Shown one piece after another: positions 17,672 to 26,283 of a DNA stretch of 64,000 bases; positions within the stretch are counted from its first letter, which is position 1; every line of letters begins with the position of its first letter. Both the position numbers and the translations under genes were made by a program. Origin of the DNA: Bacteroidota bacterium (lineage in GTDB: Bacteria > Bacteroidota > Bacteroidia > Chitinophagales > Chitinophagaceae); contig JAFDYF010000004.1 in the NCBI GenBank assembly GCA_018267575.1, positions 1 to 64,000 on the forward strand, given 5' to 3'. Below the pieces are notes generated by a model. That model saw only the letters and a program-made list of their open reading frames with translations. It did no database searches and had not been told where the DNA came from.

Positions 17672-18782
17672 CAAGCCCTATTTAACAGGCAAAGAAGTCC
17701 ACTATATTTATCAGGCTGTATCCACGGGCAAAATATCGGGGGACGGTTTGTTTACCAAAAAATGCCATGCGCTTTTTGAGCAAGATTTTGGTTTTCGCAA
17801 ATGTCTGCTCACCACTTCCTGTACGGATGCGCTGGAAATGTGTGCACTATTGCTGAATATCCAACCCGGTGATGAGGTGATCATGCCTTCCTATACATTT
17901 GTTTCCACGGCCAATGCCTTTGTATTGCGGGGCGCCAATATTGTGTTTGCCGATTCCATGGGCGATAATCCCAATATCGATGCGACGAAACTGGAAAGCC
18001 TGATCAGCCCCAAAACAAAAGCGATTGTGGTGGTGCATTATGCGGGTATCGCCTGCGATATGGAAAGCATTATGCAGATTGCCAACAAACACCAACTCTT
18101 TGTGGTGGAAGATGCGGCCCAGGCTATCGACTCCTATTTCAATGGCCGGGCCTTGGGTTCTATTGGGCATTTGGCGGCCTTTAGTTTTCATGAAACCAAA
18201 AATATCCAATGCGGGGAAGGCGGCATGTTGGTGATCAACGATGAACGTTTTGCCAAAAGAGCCGAAATCATTCGTGAAAAGGGCACCAACCGATCTGCCT
18301 TTTTTAGGGGCGAAGTAGATAAATATGGTTGGGTAGATATTGGGTCTTCTTTTTTACCCTCAGAAATAACGGCTGCTTTTCTGTATGCGCAATTGGAGAA
18401 CCTGCAGGATATCCAGCAAAAACGCAAAGCCATTTGGGAGCGCTATTTTGAAGGGCTTCGTGGATTGGAGGAGGCAAAAAAAATCAAGCTGCCCCAGATC
18501 CCTACCTATGCTACCAATAACGCCCATATGTTCTATATCGTTTGCCGTTCACTAGAAGATCGGAACGGTTTGATCGCACATCTAAAAGAAAAACAGGTGC
18601 TTTCGGTGTTCCATTACCTATCGCTGCACCGATCGGCTTTTTATGCCGAGCGTTACCAAGGGCCAGCATTAAAAAATTGCGATTTGTATAGTGATTGTTT
18701 ATTGCGGCTTCCCCTATATTATGAGCTGTCCATGGAGGATCAAGCCGGTATTATAAAAGCGATACAAGCATTTTACGCATAA
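17658..18782 (+). CDS. wecE: dTDP-4-amino-4,6-dideoxygalactose transaminase (WecE/RffA)
   Basis: PLP aminotransferase converting dTDP-4-keto-6-deoxyglucose to dTDP-4-amino-4,6-dideoxygalactose. Length 374, as in WecE. The PLP lysine is K181 in FSFHETKNIQCGEGG, a wording specific to the WecE branch of the DegT family, with VVEDAAQAIDS before it. Overlaps the WecD-like gene, matching the known wecD-wecE order. In enterobacteria this pair feeds common antigen; here it must serve the surface polysaccharide. Confidence 0.92.
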   Translation: MIPFNKPYLTGKEVHYIYQAVSTGKISGDGLFTKKCHALFEQDFGFRKCLLTTSCTDALEMCALLLNIQPGDEVIMPSYTFVSTANAFVLRGANIVFADSMGDNPNIDATKLESLISPKTKAIVVVHYAGIACDMESIMQIANKHQLFVVEDAAQAIDSYFNGRALGSIGHLAAFSFHETKNIQCGEGGMLVINDERFAKRAEIIREKGTNRSAFFRGEVDKYGWVDIGSSFLPSEITAAFLYAQLENLQDIQQKRKAIWERYFEGLRGLEEAKKIKLPQIPTYATNNAHMFYIVCRSLEDRNGLIAHLKEKQVLSVFHYLSLHRSAFYAERYQGPALKNCDLYSDCLLRLPLYYELSMEDQAGIIKAIQAFYA

Positions 18783-18820
18783 ATAAAATGGGATTATTTT
18801 AAATTCATTTGCAAAGCCAG

Positions 18821-19483
18821 ATGCTTAAAACCAAACTAAACCTAGGATGTGGGGCCATACGCCCCAATGGCTGGATCAATACCGATTCCTCCATCACCGC
18901 CAATGTGCGCAAGATCCCCTGGATCCGAACGGTTGTTTGGTATCTGTTCAACCGGGTGATCTACCAGATGGGGGATGTGCTATATATGAACCTGAATAAG
19001 CCATGGAAGTATAAGGATAATTCCGTGGACATAGTGTATGCTTCCCACACATTTGAGCATCTATCACAGAAATCGGCCAAACTATTTTTGTCGGAGGCCT
19101 ATCGTTGCCTCAAGCCGGGTGGGGCCATTCGTTTGGTGGTGCCCGACCTGTACAAGATCTGCAAAAAATATATGGAGGAATATGAGCATGGGGATGCAGA
19201 AGACCCGACTACCTTTATCATGTGGGCCATCAATATGAACCGCGAAGGGCAATATGGGAACCCGGGTTTTTTCAAAAGGATCATATTTGAATTTCAGGGT
19301 TACCCGCACCAGCATAAATTTATGTATGATGAAAAAAGCTTGGGAAAAAGGATGAAGGAAGTGGGATTTGATGAATTGGTTTCACTCCAATATGGTGTGA
19401 GCAAGCATATCGAGGATATCAAGGATGTGGAAGGGATAAGGGAATCCTATCTCTCTATTTATATTGAAGGGGTTAAGAAATAA
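18821..19483 (+). CDS. Class I SAM-dependent methyltransferase
   Basis: Methyltransferase of about 220 residues. KLNLGCGAIRPNGWINTD is a motif I variant common in glycan-cluster methyltransferases; VYASHTFEHL and CLKPGGAIRLVVPDL are motifs II and III. The ATG at 18821 is preferred to the TTG at 18809. Follows wecE by 38 bp. The spacer after it (19484-19607) shows no feature. Confidence 0.88.
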   Translation: MLKTKLNLGCGAIRPNGWINTDSSITANVRKIPWIRTVVWYLFNRVIYQMGDVLYMNLNKPWKYKDNSVDIVYASHTFEHLSQKSAKLFLSEAYRCLKPGGAIRLVVPDLYKICKKYMEEYEHGDAEDPTTFIMWAINMNREGQYGNPGFFKRIIFEFQGYPHQHKFMYDEKSLGKRMKEVGFDELVSLQYGVSKHIEDIKDVEGIRESYLSIYIEGVKK

Positions 19484-19607
19484 AAATATTCAGTCCATAA
19501 ACTTTGCGTCATTGCCTGTCAGTCGGCAATAAAATAAGGCAAGACGATTGGTCCAACGATTGTCTAAATAGGGGTTGGTTAGCGCACTGTAAAAATAATC
19601 GGTACAC

Positions 19608-20642
19608 ATGAAAATCCTAGTGTTGGGAACCTTTAACGAGTTTGCGTTAGAGCATTATTACTTAAATGGTTTGAAACGGGCAGGGGCCGATTGCAGTTAT
19701 TTTGATATCGCCCATGATTATGATACTGCAATCGAAACCTCATTGCTGAACAAATTCATCAATAGGCTAAGTCCCTCTTTATTGTTTGAGCCCTGTAATA
19801 AAAAGCTGTTGCAATTTATCGGTAACAAACAATTTGATGCCATCCTGGTTTTTAAGGGCATGACCTTATATCCTGCTACCCTGGAAAAGCTAAAGTCGCA
19901 TACCAAGCTATTGTGTTGTTATAATCCCGACCATCCTTTTAAATTTTATTCCACGGGTAGTGGGAATAAAAATATCGTAAATAGCATTGATCATTATGAT
20001 ATCTATTTTACCTATGCCCAAAAAATTGCTGAACAATTAAAACAAGGATGGAAAACAGAAGCACATGTAATCCCATTTGGCTATGACGATGTTCCCCAGT
20101 TAAACGCTGGCATGGGTGGCAATCCCTATACCCAGCAAAATCTATTTATTGGTGCTTGGGATAAAGAAAGAATGGATTGGCTTCTCAAAATCCATTCGGT
20201 GGGGATTGTGGTTTATGGCGATCCCAATTGGGCGAAGCTTTCAAACCAAAATCGATCCACAAATATTTCCTACGGGGGAAAACCCAAATATGGGATGGAA
20301 TATAAAATGGCCTTGCAGAATGCGGGAACCATCATTAACCTATTGCGTCGGCAAAACATGGAGGAGGACTCGCATAATATGCGGACTTTTGAAGTGCCGG
20401 GTTATGGTGGTCTGCTGGTTTCGAACCGGACCAAAGAACAAAGCCAATTTTTTGAAGAGGACAAGGAGGCGGTTTATTTTGACGAAGTGGGTGAGCTCAA
20501 TGATAAGCTGGCATTTCTATCGAAAAATGAATCGGTGGCCAATAACATAAAGCAGGCGGCGAAAACCCGCTCGGAAAAATCAGGCTATGGCTATAGTTCG
20601 CGGAGTAAGGAGATGTTTGAGATCATGTTAAAGCACTTGTAG
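19608..20642 (+). CDS. CgeB-like glycosyltransferase
   Basis: Protein of 344 residues resembling the CgeB/Glyco_trans_1_2 group. Typical parts are FDAILVFKGMTLYP, LCCYNPDHPF and the C-terminal MRTFEVPGYGGLLVSNRTKE with YFDEVGELNDKL. Such proteins are GT-B enzymes found in O-antigen and flagellin glycosylation loci. Donor unknown. Followed 11 bp later by a GT2 gene. Confidence 0.85.
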   Translation: MKILVLGTFNEFALEHYYLNGLKRAGADCSYFDIAHDYDTAIETSLLNKFINRLSPSLLFEPCNKKLLQFIGNKQFDAILVFKGMTLYPATLEKLKSHTKLLCCYNPDHPFKFYSTGSGNKNIVNSIDHYDIYFTYAQKIAEQLKQGWKTEAHVIPFGYDDVPQLNAGMGGNPYTQQNLFIGAWDKERMDWLLKIHSVGIVVYGDPNWAKLSNQNRSTNISYGGKPKYGMEYKMALQNAGTIINLLRRQNMEEDSHNMRTFEVPGYGGLLVSNRTKEQSQFFEEDKEAVYFDEVGELNDKLAFLSKNESVANNIKQAAKTRSEKSGYGYSSRSKEMFEIMLKHL

Positions 20643-20653
20643 TACTGGGCCCA

Positions 20654-21688
20654 ATGAAAATCTCTATTTGTATACCACAATATAACCGGATCGCTTACCT
20701 ATCCGAAAGCCTATCGCAGATTGAAAAGCAGGATTATAAGGATATTGAAGTGGTGGTGAGCGATGATTGTTCTACGGATGATACCGAAAAGCTGGTCAAG
20801 GAACTTCAGGCGAATTACAAATACCCGCTGATCTATAAGCGGAATGAAAAAAACCTGGGCTATGACCGGAATTACCGACAGTGCATAGAGCTGGCATCGG
20901 GGGATTATTGCATTTTGATTGGCAATGATGATACTATTTATCAGCCCCATAGCATATCCTTTCTAGTGGATTTTTTGATTCGGGAAGATTATCCCGACTT
21001 GGGTTTTTCGAATTTTGTGGAAGACAATAATCCAGCTGTGGTAGTGGAAAGGGCACAGTTTACCCAAGTATTGGGGGCTGATAAATACACCGCACTAAAA
21101 AATTATAGTTGTTTCAGTTTTGTGGGTGGATTGATCTATAAGAAATCCTCGTTTCTGGAATATAATACCGACAAGCATGATGGGAGTGTATATGCCCAAA
21201 TGTATTTAGGTTGCCTAATGGTATCTAGTGGCTGTCGGCTTTTTTCAATCAAGGAACCACTTGTTTTAAAAGACCTACAGTTGGGTGAGGTATACCGATC
21301 TTCCTACAGGGAAAATATCGCTAGGAAATGGAAAGATTTCAAAGTGGTGGATGGTGGCATTCCTTCGGTGATCAATGTATTGATCTCAGCTTTTGGGGAT
21401 GCGGGTGTACTGGATCAGCAGATCATTAAAAAAATATTTCTTCGCATTTATACAACCACCCTACCCCATTGGATTTTGGATTATAAAAGCAATAAAGCTT
21501 TTCCAGAGGCCATTGGCATTGTGATGGGGCTAAATCCCTTGCGCAACCCACAGTTTCTTTTGCTTCACTTTTCAAATCGGGTAGTGGTCTATATACGTTA
21601 CCTCTTGTTTTCAATAATCGCCCTGCTTACCCCCGCTTTTTTCTTTACCAAATTCAAGAACCGATTATACCGTTTTTTTAAGCGATGA
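20654..21688 (+). CDS. Glycosyltransferase family 2 protein with C-terminal membrane segment
   Basis: GT-A enzyme of 344 residues: ISICIPQYNRIAYLSESLS, VVSDDCSTDDTEKLV and CILIGNDDTIY, where GNDD replaces the commoner DxDD. The C-terminus has a hydrophobic segment (YIRYLLFSIIALLTPAFFF) followed by basic residues, so it is probably attached to the inner membrane. Stop overlaps the next ATG. Confidence 0.87.
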   Translation: MKISICIPQYNRIAYLSESLSQIEKQDYKDIEVVVSDDCSTDDTEKLVKELQANYKYPLIYKRNEKNLGYDRNYRQCIELASGDYCILIGNDDTIYQPHSISFLVDFLIREDYPDLGFSNFVEDNNPAVVVERAQFTQVLGADKYTALKNYSCFSFVGGLIYKKSSFLEYNTDKHDGSVYAQMYLGCLMVSSGCRLFSIKEPLVLKDLQLGEVYRSSYRENIARKWKDFKVVDGGIPSVINVLISAFGDAGVLDQQIIKKIFLRIYTTTLPHWILDYKSNKAFPEAIGIVMGLNPLRNPQFLLLHFSNRVVVYIRYLLFSIIALLTPAFFFTKFKNRLYRFFKR

Positions 21689-22845
21689 TGCAAAAAAATA
21701 ATATTGCCCTACTGCATTTTAATCCGATTGAGTTGTATCCACCCGTGATCAATTTGCTCAATTATATGGCCGATCAATTGCCGGATTATAAAGTATGTGT
21801 ATTTACTTGCAGTACGACCGAGGCCAAGTTGCCCTATAGGAGCAAGGCTAAAAATATCAGGATTGAACGGTTTGCCGATCTGGACCATTCGCTTTCGGTT
21901 ACCCAGCGGTATCGGAATTATTTCCGTTTTTACTATAAAACGTATAAATATTTACAAACCCTGCATCCCGAATGGATCTGGTATTTTGAAACGATTTCTG
22001 CGCTACCGGTAAGCTGGTATTTCAAGCATCGTCCATTTCAGGATTCAAAACTGTTGATACACTATCATGAATATGTGGCTCCGGAAGAATATCAAAATGG
22101 GCCCTTGATGATCCGGTGGATCCATCATGGTGAAAAAAAACTATACCAAAGAGCCCAATACCTTTCGCATACCAATGGGAAAAGGATGGACCTGTTTTTG
22201 AGCGATGAAAAATTGTCTTTGGGCGCGAAAGCCCATATTTTCCCCAATTACCCACCCAAGAGCTGGATTGCGGGGGAGAAAAGAAAAAGGGAAAAGGAAT
22301 ACCCAATCAGGATTGTACATGCGGGATCGATTGGTATGGATTCACTTTATATTAAAGAGTTCTGCCGTTGGGTACATCAACAGGGAGGTAGGGTGGAATT
22401 TGACATTTACTCCAATCAGTCTACCCAGGCGCTAGCCGATTTTTTATCGAGCGAAGGACTACAATTCAGCCATACCAAAGGATATATCCCCTATGAGGAT
22501 TTGCCCAATGTGTTAGGAAAATATGATGTCGGGGTGATATTATACAAAGGGGTGATCACCAACCATATTTATGCGGTATCGAATAAGTTGTTCGAATATT
22601 GGGCATGTGGCTTGGATGTATGGTTCTCCGATAAGATGCTTAGTAGTTTGGAATATGCAAGAAGTGATTTTTATCCAAAATTATTACCCATGAATTTTGA
22701 GCAGCTCGACCAACTGGATTTAGTGGCTGCGATTAGTCATGAAGGATTGGGTTATCAGTCTACGCCTTATTATTGTGAGCCTTTGTTTGAAGCTTTTTTC
22801 GAGCAATGTGGTATGATGGAAAATAGGGAAAACAGGGAGTGCTAA
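21685..22845 (+). CDS. Glycosyltransferase, GT-B fold
   Basis: Probable glycosyltransferase of 386 residues. It opens with NIALLHFNPIELYPPVINLL; the second half has IRIVHAGSIGMDSLYIKEFC and the donor region YDVGVILYKGVITNHIYAVS-NKLFEYWACGLDV. Overlaps the preceding GT2 by four bases. Odd point: its last two codons and stop lie inside a 32-bp repeat (22841-22872), so the C-terminal tail MENRENREC was probably set by insertion of a repeat. Confidence 0.83.
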   Translation: MMQKNNIALLHFNPIELYPPVINLLNYMADQLPDYKVCVFTCSTTEAKLPYRSKAKNIRIERFADLDHSLSVTQRYRNYFRFYYKTYKYLQTLHPEWIWYFETISALPVSWYFKHRPFQDSKLLIHYHEYVAPEEYQNGPLMIRWIHHGEKKLYQRAQYLSHTNGKRMDLFLSDEKLSLGAKAHIFPNYPPKSWIAGEKRKREKEYPIRIVHAGSIGMDSLYIKEFCRWVHQQGGRVEFDIYSNQSTQALADFLSSEGLQFSHTKGYIPYEDLPNVLGKYDVGVILYKGVITNHIYAVSNKLFEYWACGLDVWFSDKMLSSLEYARSDFYPKLLPMNFEQLDQLDLVAAISHEGLGYQSTPYYCEPLFEAFFEQCGMMENRENREC

Positions 22846-23180
22846 GCGAGGAATTTGTAATTGGGAATTAGGCTTGAGAGGATGAAATGTTGATATGATG
22901 GGGCGATGCGTTTTGCGCACAGCCGGTCATACTAAATGAACTCTCTGAATCCTCTGTGTTCCACCTCCTTGGCCTCTGTGGTAAATATTTCTAGCAAAGA
23001 AGATAACAATCATTTCAATCAGTGGCAGATAGTTCTTGCAGAGGAACGGGAAGACGCAAAAAAAGTTGATAAGTTGAAGCCGCCCCAGGCCTTCCACCTT
23101 AAACCTTAAACCCTATACCTTAAACCCTATACCCTATACCTTCTACCTTATTTAAACCGTGGCTAAATAGCGAAAAATCG
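22846..23180. repeat. 335-bp spacer filled with repeat words
   Basis: No gene is supported. It contains: a 32-bp word (22841-22872) whose inverted copy at 57941-57972 differs at one base; period-9 words around 22951-22985 (cctctgtgt, tccacctcc, ggcctctgtggt) similar to 36133-36165; a 21-bp word at 23063-23083 that is an exact inverted copy of 84-104; and eight period-7 units of the ccttaaa/ccctata/ccttcta type at 23090-23145. Confidence 0.85.
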
Positions 23181-24095
23181 ATGCAATATGTGAATGCTAC
23201 ATTTGGAAGAGGGCAGGGACTGGGAAATAGATTATTCCCCTTTGCAAGGGCATTTGTGTATAGCCAGAAACATGGGATACCCATGCTGGTGCCTTCTTTT
23301 GCCCATATCAGAAAGGCATCGTTTATGCTGGGGGGCATCGACTATCGAAAGGCATTCCACAAAATACTTTTATGGGATACCTTTCATTTTGAGCGACCAG
23401 TGTATAAAAAGGGGCTCATCAATAAAAGGCGCATTCTGGCCAGCTATAAAAAAATAGCAGAGCCATTGTCTTTGGATACGGTCATTTCAGAAGATAATGT
23501 GGTCATTGATTTTGCCATGCACCATGAATTCACTCCTTTGCTTGCCTATCGGGAAATGATTGGTCAGGAGCTCAGGAATATCACCAAGGATAAATGGTTG
23601 AGCTGGTTGAAAAATATCCCTGATTTTCCGATCGGGATGAATATCCGTTTGGGCAATGATTTTAGGAATGCCCAATCCAAGGATGATTTTATGAAGAAGG
23701 GTGCTTTGAAAACACCGCTTTCTTGGTTTAAAGAGTCCCTCGAATTGATTAGGCAAATTAAAAATAATCCCGTGCCGGCCTTTATTATTAGTGATGGTAC
23801 CCGAGCACAATTAAAGGAATTGTTGGATATGCCCAATGTGCATTTTATAGAAACCCCTACTGCGATGACTGATTTGTTTGCACTTTCCAGGTGCAAGCTT
23901 TTATTGGGTTCGGGTGGCAGTTCTTTTAGTGCCTGGGCTTCCTTTCTTGGTAAAATGCCAACCCTCACAATTTACGGGCAGAGTCTGGATTGGTTTAAAT
24001 TGAGCCCTTCCCTTGAAGTACATTATGTAGGAACCCTTGATCCAGATAAACCCGGTGAGGCCGAGCTGAATATGATAAACCAATTTTCCTTATAA
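23181..24095 (+). CDS. Divergent GT11-like (fucosyltransferase-fold) glycosyltransferase
   Basis: Protein of 304 residues with the layout of alpha-1,2-fucosyltransferases: an N-terminal GRGQGLGNRLFPFARAFVY, a middle IGMNIRLGND at residues 151-160, and a C-terminal LLLGSGGSSFSAWASFLG. The normal HxRRGD donor motif reads NIRLGND here, so the first histidine and one arginine are replaced while the R and G-x-D remain. Either it uses a different donor or it is a distant GT11 branch. Starts at ATG 23181 after a long repeat spacer. Confidence 0.65.
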   Translation: MQYVNATFGRGQGLGNRLFPFARAFVYSQKHGIPMLVPSFAHIRKASFMLGGIDYRKAFHKILLWDTFHFERPVYKKGLINKRRILASYKKIAEPLSLDTVISEDNVVIDFAMHHEFTPLLAYREMIGQELRNITKDKWLSWLKNIPDFPIGMNIRLGNDFRNAQSKDDFMKKGALKTPLSWFKESLELIRQIKNNPVPAFIISDGTRAQLKELLDMPNVHFIETPTAMTDLFALSRCKLLLGSGGSSFSAWASFLGKMPTLTIYGQSLDWFKLSPSLEVHYVGTLDPDKPGEAELNMINQFSL

Positions 24096-24167
24096 GCTGT
24101 CTGCACAAAATGTCCATTTCAATCTTTTATACAAAGCGCGGCTTATTGCCAAATAAAAACCAATTGC

Positions 24168-24875
24168 ATGAAAGAGGTATTTTACGATAAATATGTTTCT
24201 TCTGGACAGGCCGGTCATACGGATGCGGTGGAAAGCGAATCAACCTATTATGATTTTTTGAACAAGCTATTTTTTTCCCAGAAAGATAGGGGCATAAAAA
24301 TCTTAGATATTGGCTGCGGAAGTGGGGGCTTTCTATTATACCTCAAATCAAAAGGTTTTGGCAATCTCTATGGGGTGGATGTTTCAAGAGAGCAGGTAGA
24401 CCTAGCCAAAAAAAGAGGAGACTTGAACATTCAGGAAGGCGATTTGATTGGGTATACCGAACAGGCCGAGCCTGCTTTTTTTGATGTGGTTATTGCCAAA
24501 GATATATTTGAGCATCTCACACTTGAGGAATTATATCGATTGGGCAAGGCACTAAAACGGGTGCTCAAGGCGGGGGGCACGATTATAGGGCATGTACCCA
24601 ATGCCAATGGTATATTTGGCATGAAAATCCGCTATGGCGATTTGACCCATGTACATGCTTTTAATGAAAAATCATTAAATCAGTTATTCAAGGCACTCGG
24701 CTTTCAAGCTGTTAGCGTGATTGAGGATAAACCCCGGTCCGCTGGTTTTATTAAGAATATGGTCAGGCGTGCCCTCTGGGAACTTCTCACGTTTAGGTAC
24801 CGCTTACTTCATTACATTGAAACCGGGGAAAAGAAAATAGTATTGAGTAGCAATATCAGTTTCCTGGTTTCATGA
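24168..24875 (+). CDS. Class I SAM-dependent methyltransferase
   Basis: Methyltransferase of 235 residues with a textbook motif I, ILDIGCGSGGFLLYLKSKG, then DVVIAKDIFEHL and VLKAGGTIIGHVPNANG. The GHVPNANGIFG and THVHAFNEKSL stretches are common in glycan-cluster methyltransferases. Sits 50 bp upstream of the polymerase gene. Target unknown. Confidence 0.88.
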   Translation: MKEVFYDKYVSSGQAGHTDAVESESTYYDFLNKLFFSQKDRGIKILDIGCGSGGFLLYLKSKGFGNLYGVDVSREQVDLAKKRGDLNIQEGDLIGYTEQAEPAFFDVVIAKDIFEHLTLEELYRLGKALKRVLKAGGTIIGHVPNANGIFGMKIRYGDLTHVHAFNEKSLNQLFKALGFQAVSVIEDKPRSAGFIKNMVRRALWELLTFRYRLLHYIETGEKKIVLSSNISFLVS

Positions 24876-24924
24876 AGGCGAATCCATTTTTTATGCATTC
24901 TTTTAATGAGGCTTATTTGAGCGT

Positions 24925-26283
24925 ATGAAAACCATTTTCTTCGTTTCCTTATTTATTGCTGGGATCTTTTTTTATGAAACATCCGTTACCTGGTGGGAGA
25001 CTGCTTGTATTTGGCTTTTTTCCTTCTTCCTACTCCAATTCCTATATCGGGTGGGTATCAAGATTGTGGTACTCGACCTGATCATTATCTCAGCAATCTT
25101 ATCTTGGTTGATCATGCCGGTGGTATTCTATCATTTTTATACAATCGAAAACCCGCTCGCAAAGATTTGGTTAAGATATATGCCCATCTCATCGGATGAT
25201 TATTTTTCTTTTGCGGTTCCCAGTACGGTGTGTATGATTGTCGGTCTGCGTTTTCCACTCGCCAACCTAAAATTGAATAAACAGCCTGCGCTGTATATTC
25301 AGAATGTTAAAAGAATCTTGTTTTCGAGGTCAAAAACGGGTATCATATTGATATGGATAGGATTGGTATCCTCCTTACTCAATTTTATGGCCCCTGCGGG
25401 ATTAAAACAGGTTTTTTACCTAATGGCGCACCTTACCTTCGTTGGCTTTTTTTACGTATTGTACTCTCCCAATAAATATAAAAAGGTCATTCTAACCTTT
25501 ATCATATTATTACTGATTGGGCAGGCACTGGCTCAGGGTATGTTCGGTGAAATGATTTATATGTCGGCCTTGATGTTTCCGCTTACGATTTTTGGAAGGA
25601 AGATCAGCTATCAGCGAAAGCTGTTTATTACCATACTAGGCTTTTTTGTCATTTTTATGATCCAATCCGTGAAGGGTGATTATCGTAAGCGAAGCTGGTT
25701 GGAAGGTGCTGGATCGGACCCACTTTATTTTGCTCAATTGATCGCTGATCGGATTACCAATCCATCTTCCCTATTTGACGCCGATCAATTCTTTTTTACT
25801 GGGGTTCGGTTTAATCAGGGATGGCTGGTTGCTAAAACCATGCAATATGTGCCTAATAAATACCCTTATGGAAATGGGGAAACGATTTGGCAATCCGTCT
25901 TGGCCTCTTTTGTGCCCAGGTTTCTTTGGCCCGACAAGCCAGAAGCAGGGGGTAAGGACAACCTAAAACGATTTTGGGGTTATGACTTGGTGGGTTATAG
26001 TATGAACATTGGTCCTTCCGGGGAAGCCTATGCCAATTTTGGTATTACCGGGGGATGTGTGTATATGTTTTTTTATGGGTTGTTTTTTAATCTGCTATTG
26101 GTAATTGTGCTTAAGCAGGCAGAGAAAAGGCCTACTGTAATTCTTTGGTTGCCTTTTCTCTTCGTATATGCGATTTCAGTGGAAACAGATTTGCTCACCA
26201 CCATGAATGCGCTTATGAAAGCCTCGTTTTTTACTTTCATCATGTTTAAGTTGTTCAAGTCTATTTTTAAAGAAGAGCTCTAG
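24925..26283 (+). CDS. wzy: Wzy-like oligosaccharide repeat-unit polymerase
   Basis: Integral membrane protein of 452 residues with about 10-12 hydrophobic segments. A large, probably periplasmic, region holds SFVPRFLWPDKPEAGG and GPSGEAYANFGITGGCVYMF, features of the O-antigen polymerase / oligosaccharide repeat-unit polymerase family. These enzymes join lipid-linked repeat units on the periplasmic face. It is unexpected next to a Wzm/Wzt exporter, which normally handles fully polymerised chains. The next gene starts on the last base of its stop codon. Confidence 0.85.
   Translation: MKTIFFVSLFIAGIFFYETSVTWWETACIWLFSFFLLQFLYRVGIKIVVLDLIIISAILSWLIMPVVFYHFYTIENPLAKIWLRYMPISSDDYFSFAVPSTVCMIVGLRFPLANLKLNKQPALYIQNVKRILFSRSKTGIILIWIGLVSSLLNFMAPAGLKQVFYLMAHLTFVGFFYVLYSPNKYKKVILTFIILLLIGQALAQGMFGEMIYMSALMFPLTIFGRKISYQRKLFITILGFFVIFMIQSVKGDYRKRSWLEGAGSDPLYFAQLIADRITNPSSLFDADQFFFTGVRFNQGWLVAKTMQYVPNKYPYGNGETIWQSVLASFVPRFLWPDKPEAGGKDNLKRFWGYDLVGYSMNIGPSGEAYANFGITGGCVYMFFYGLFFNLLLVIVLKQAEKRPTVILWLPFLFVYAISVETDLLTTMNALMKASFFTFIMFKLFKSIFKEEL

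Noticed and set aside
23090..23150. Telomere-like ccctata/ccttaaa repeats
   Set aside because: Short, drifting heptads inside a chromosome locus and related to other spacer heptads; nothing suggests a replicon end.
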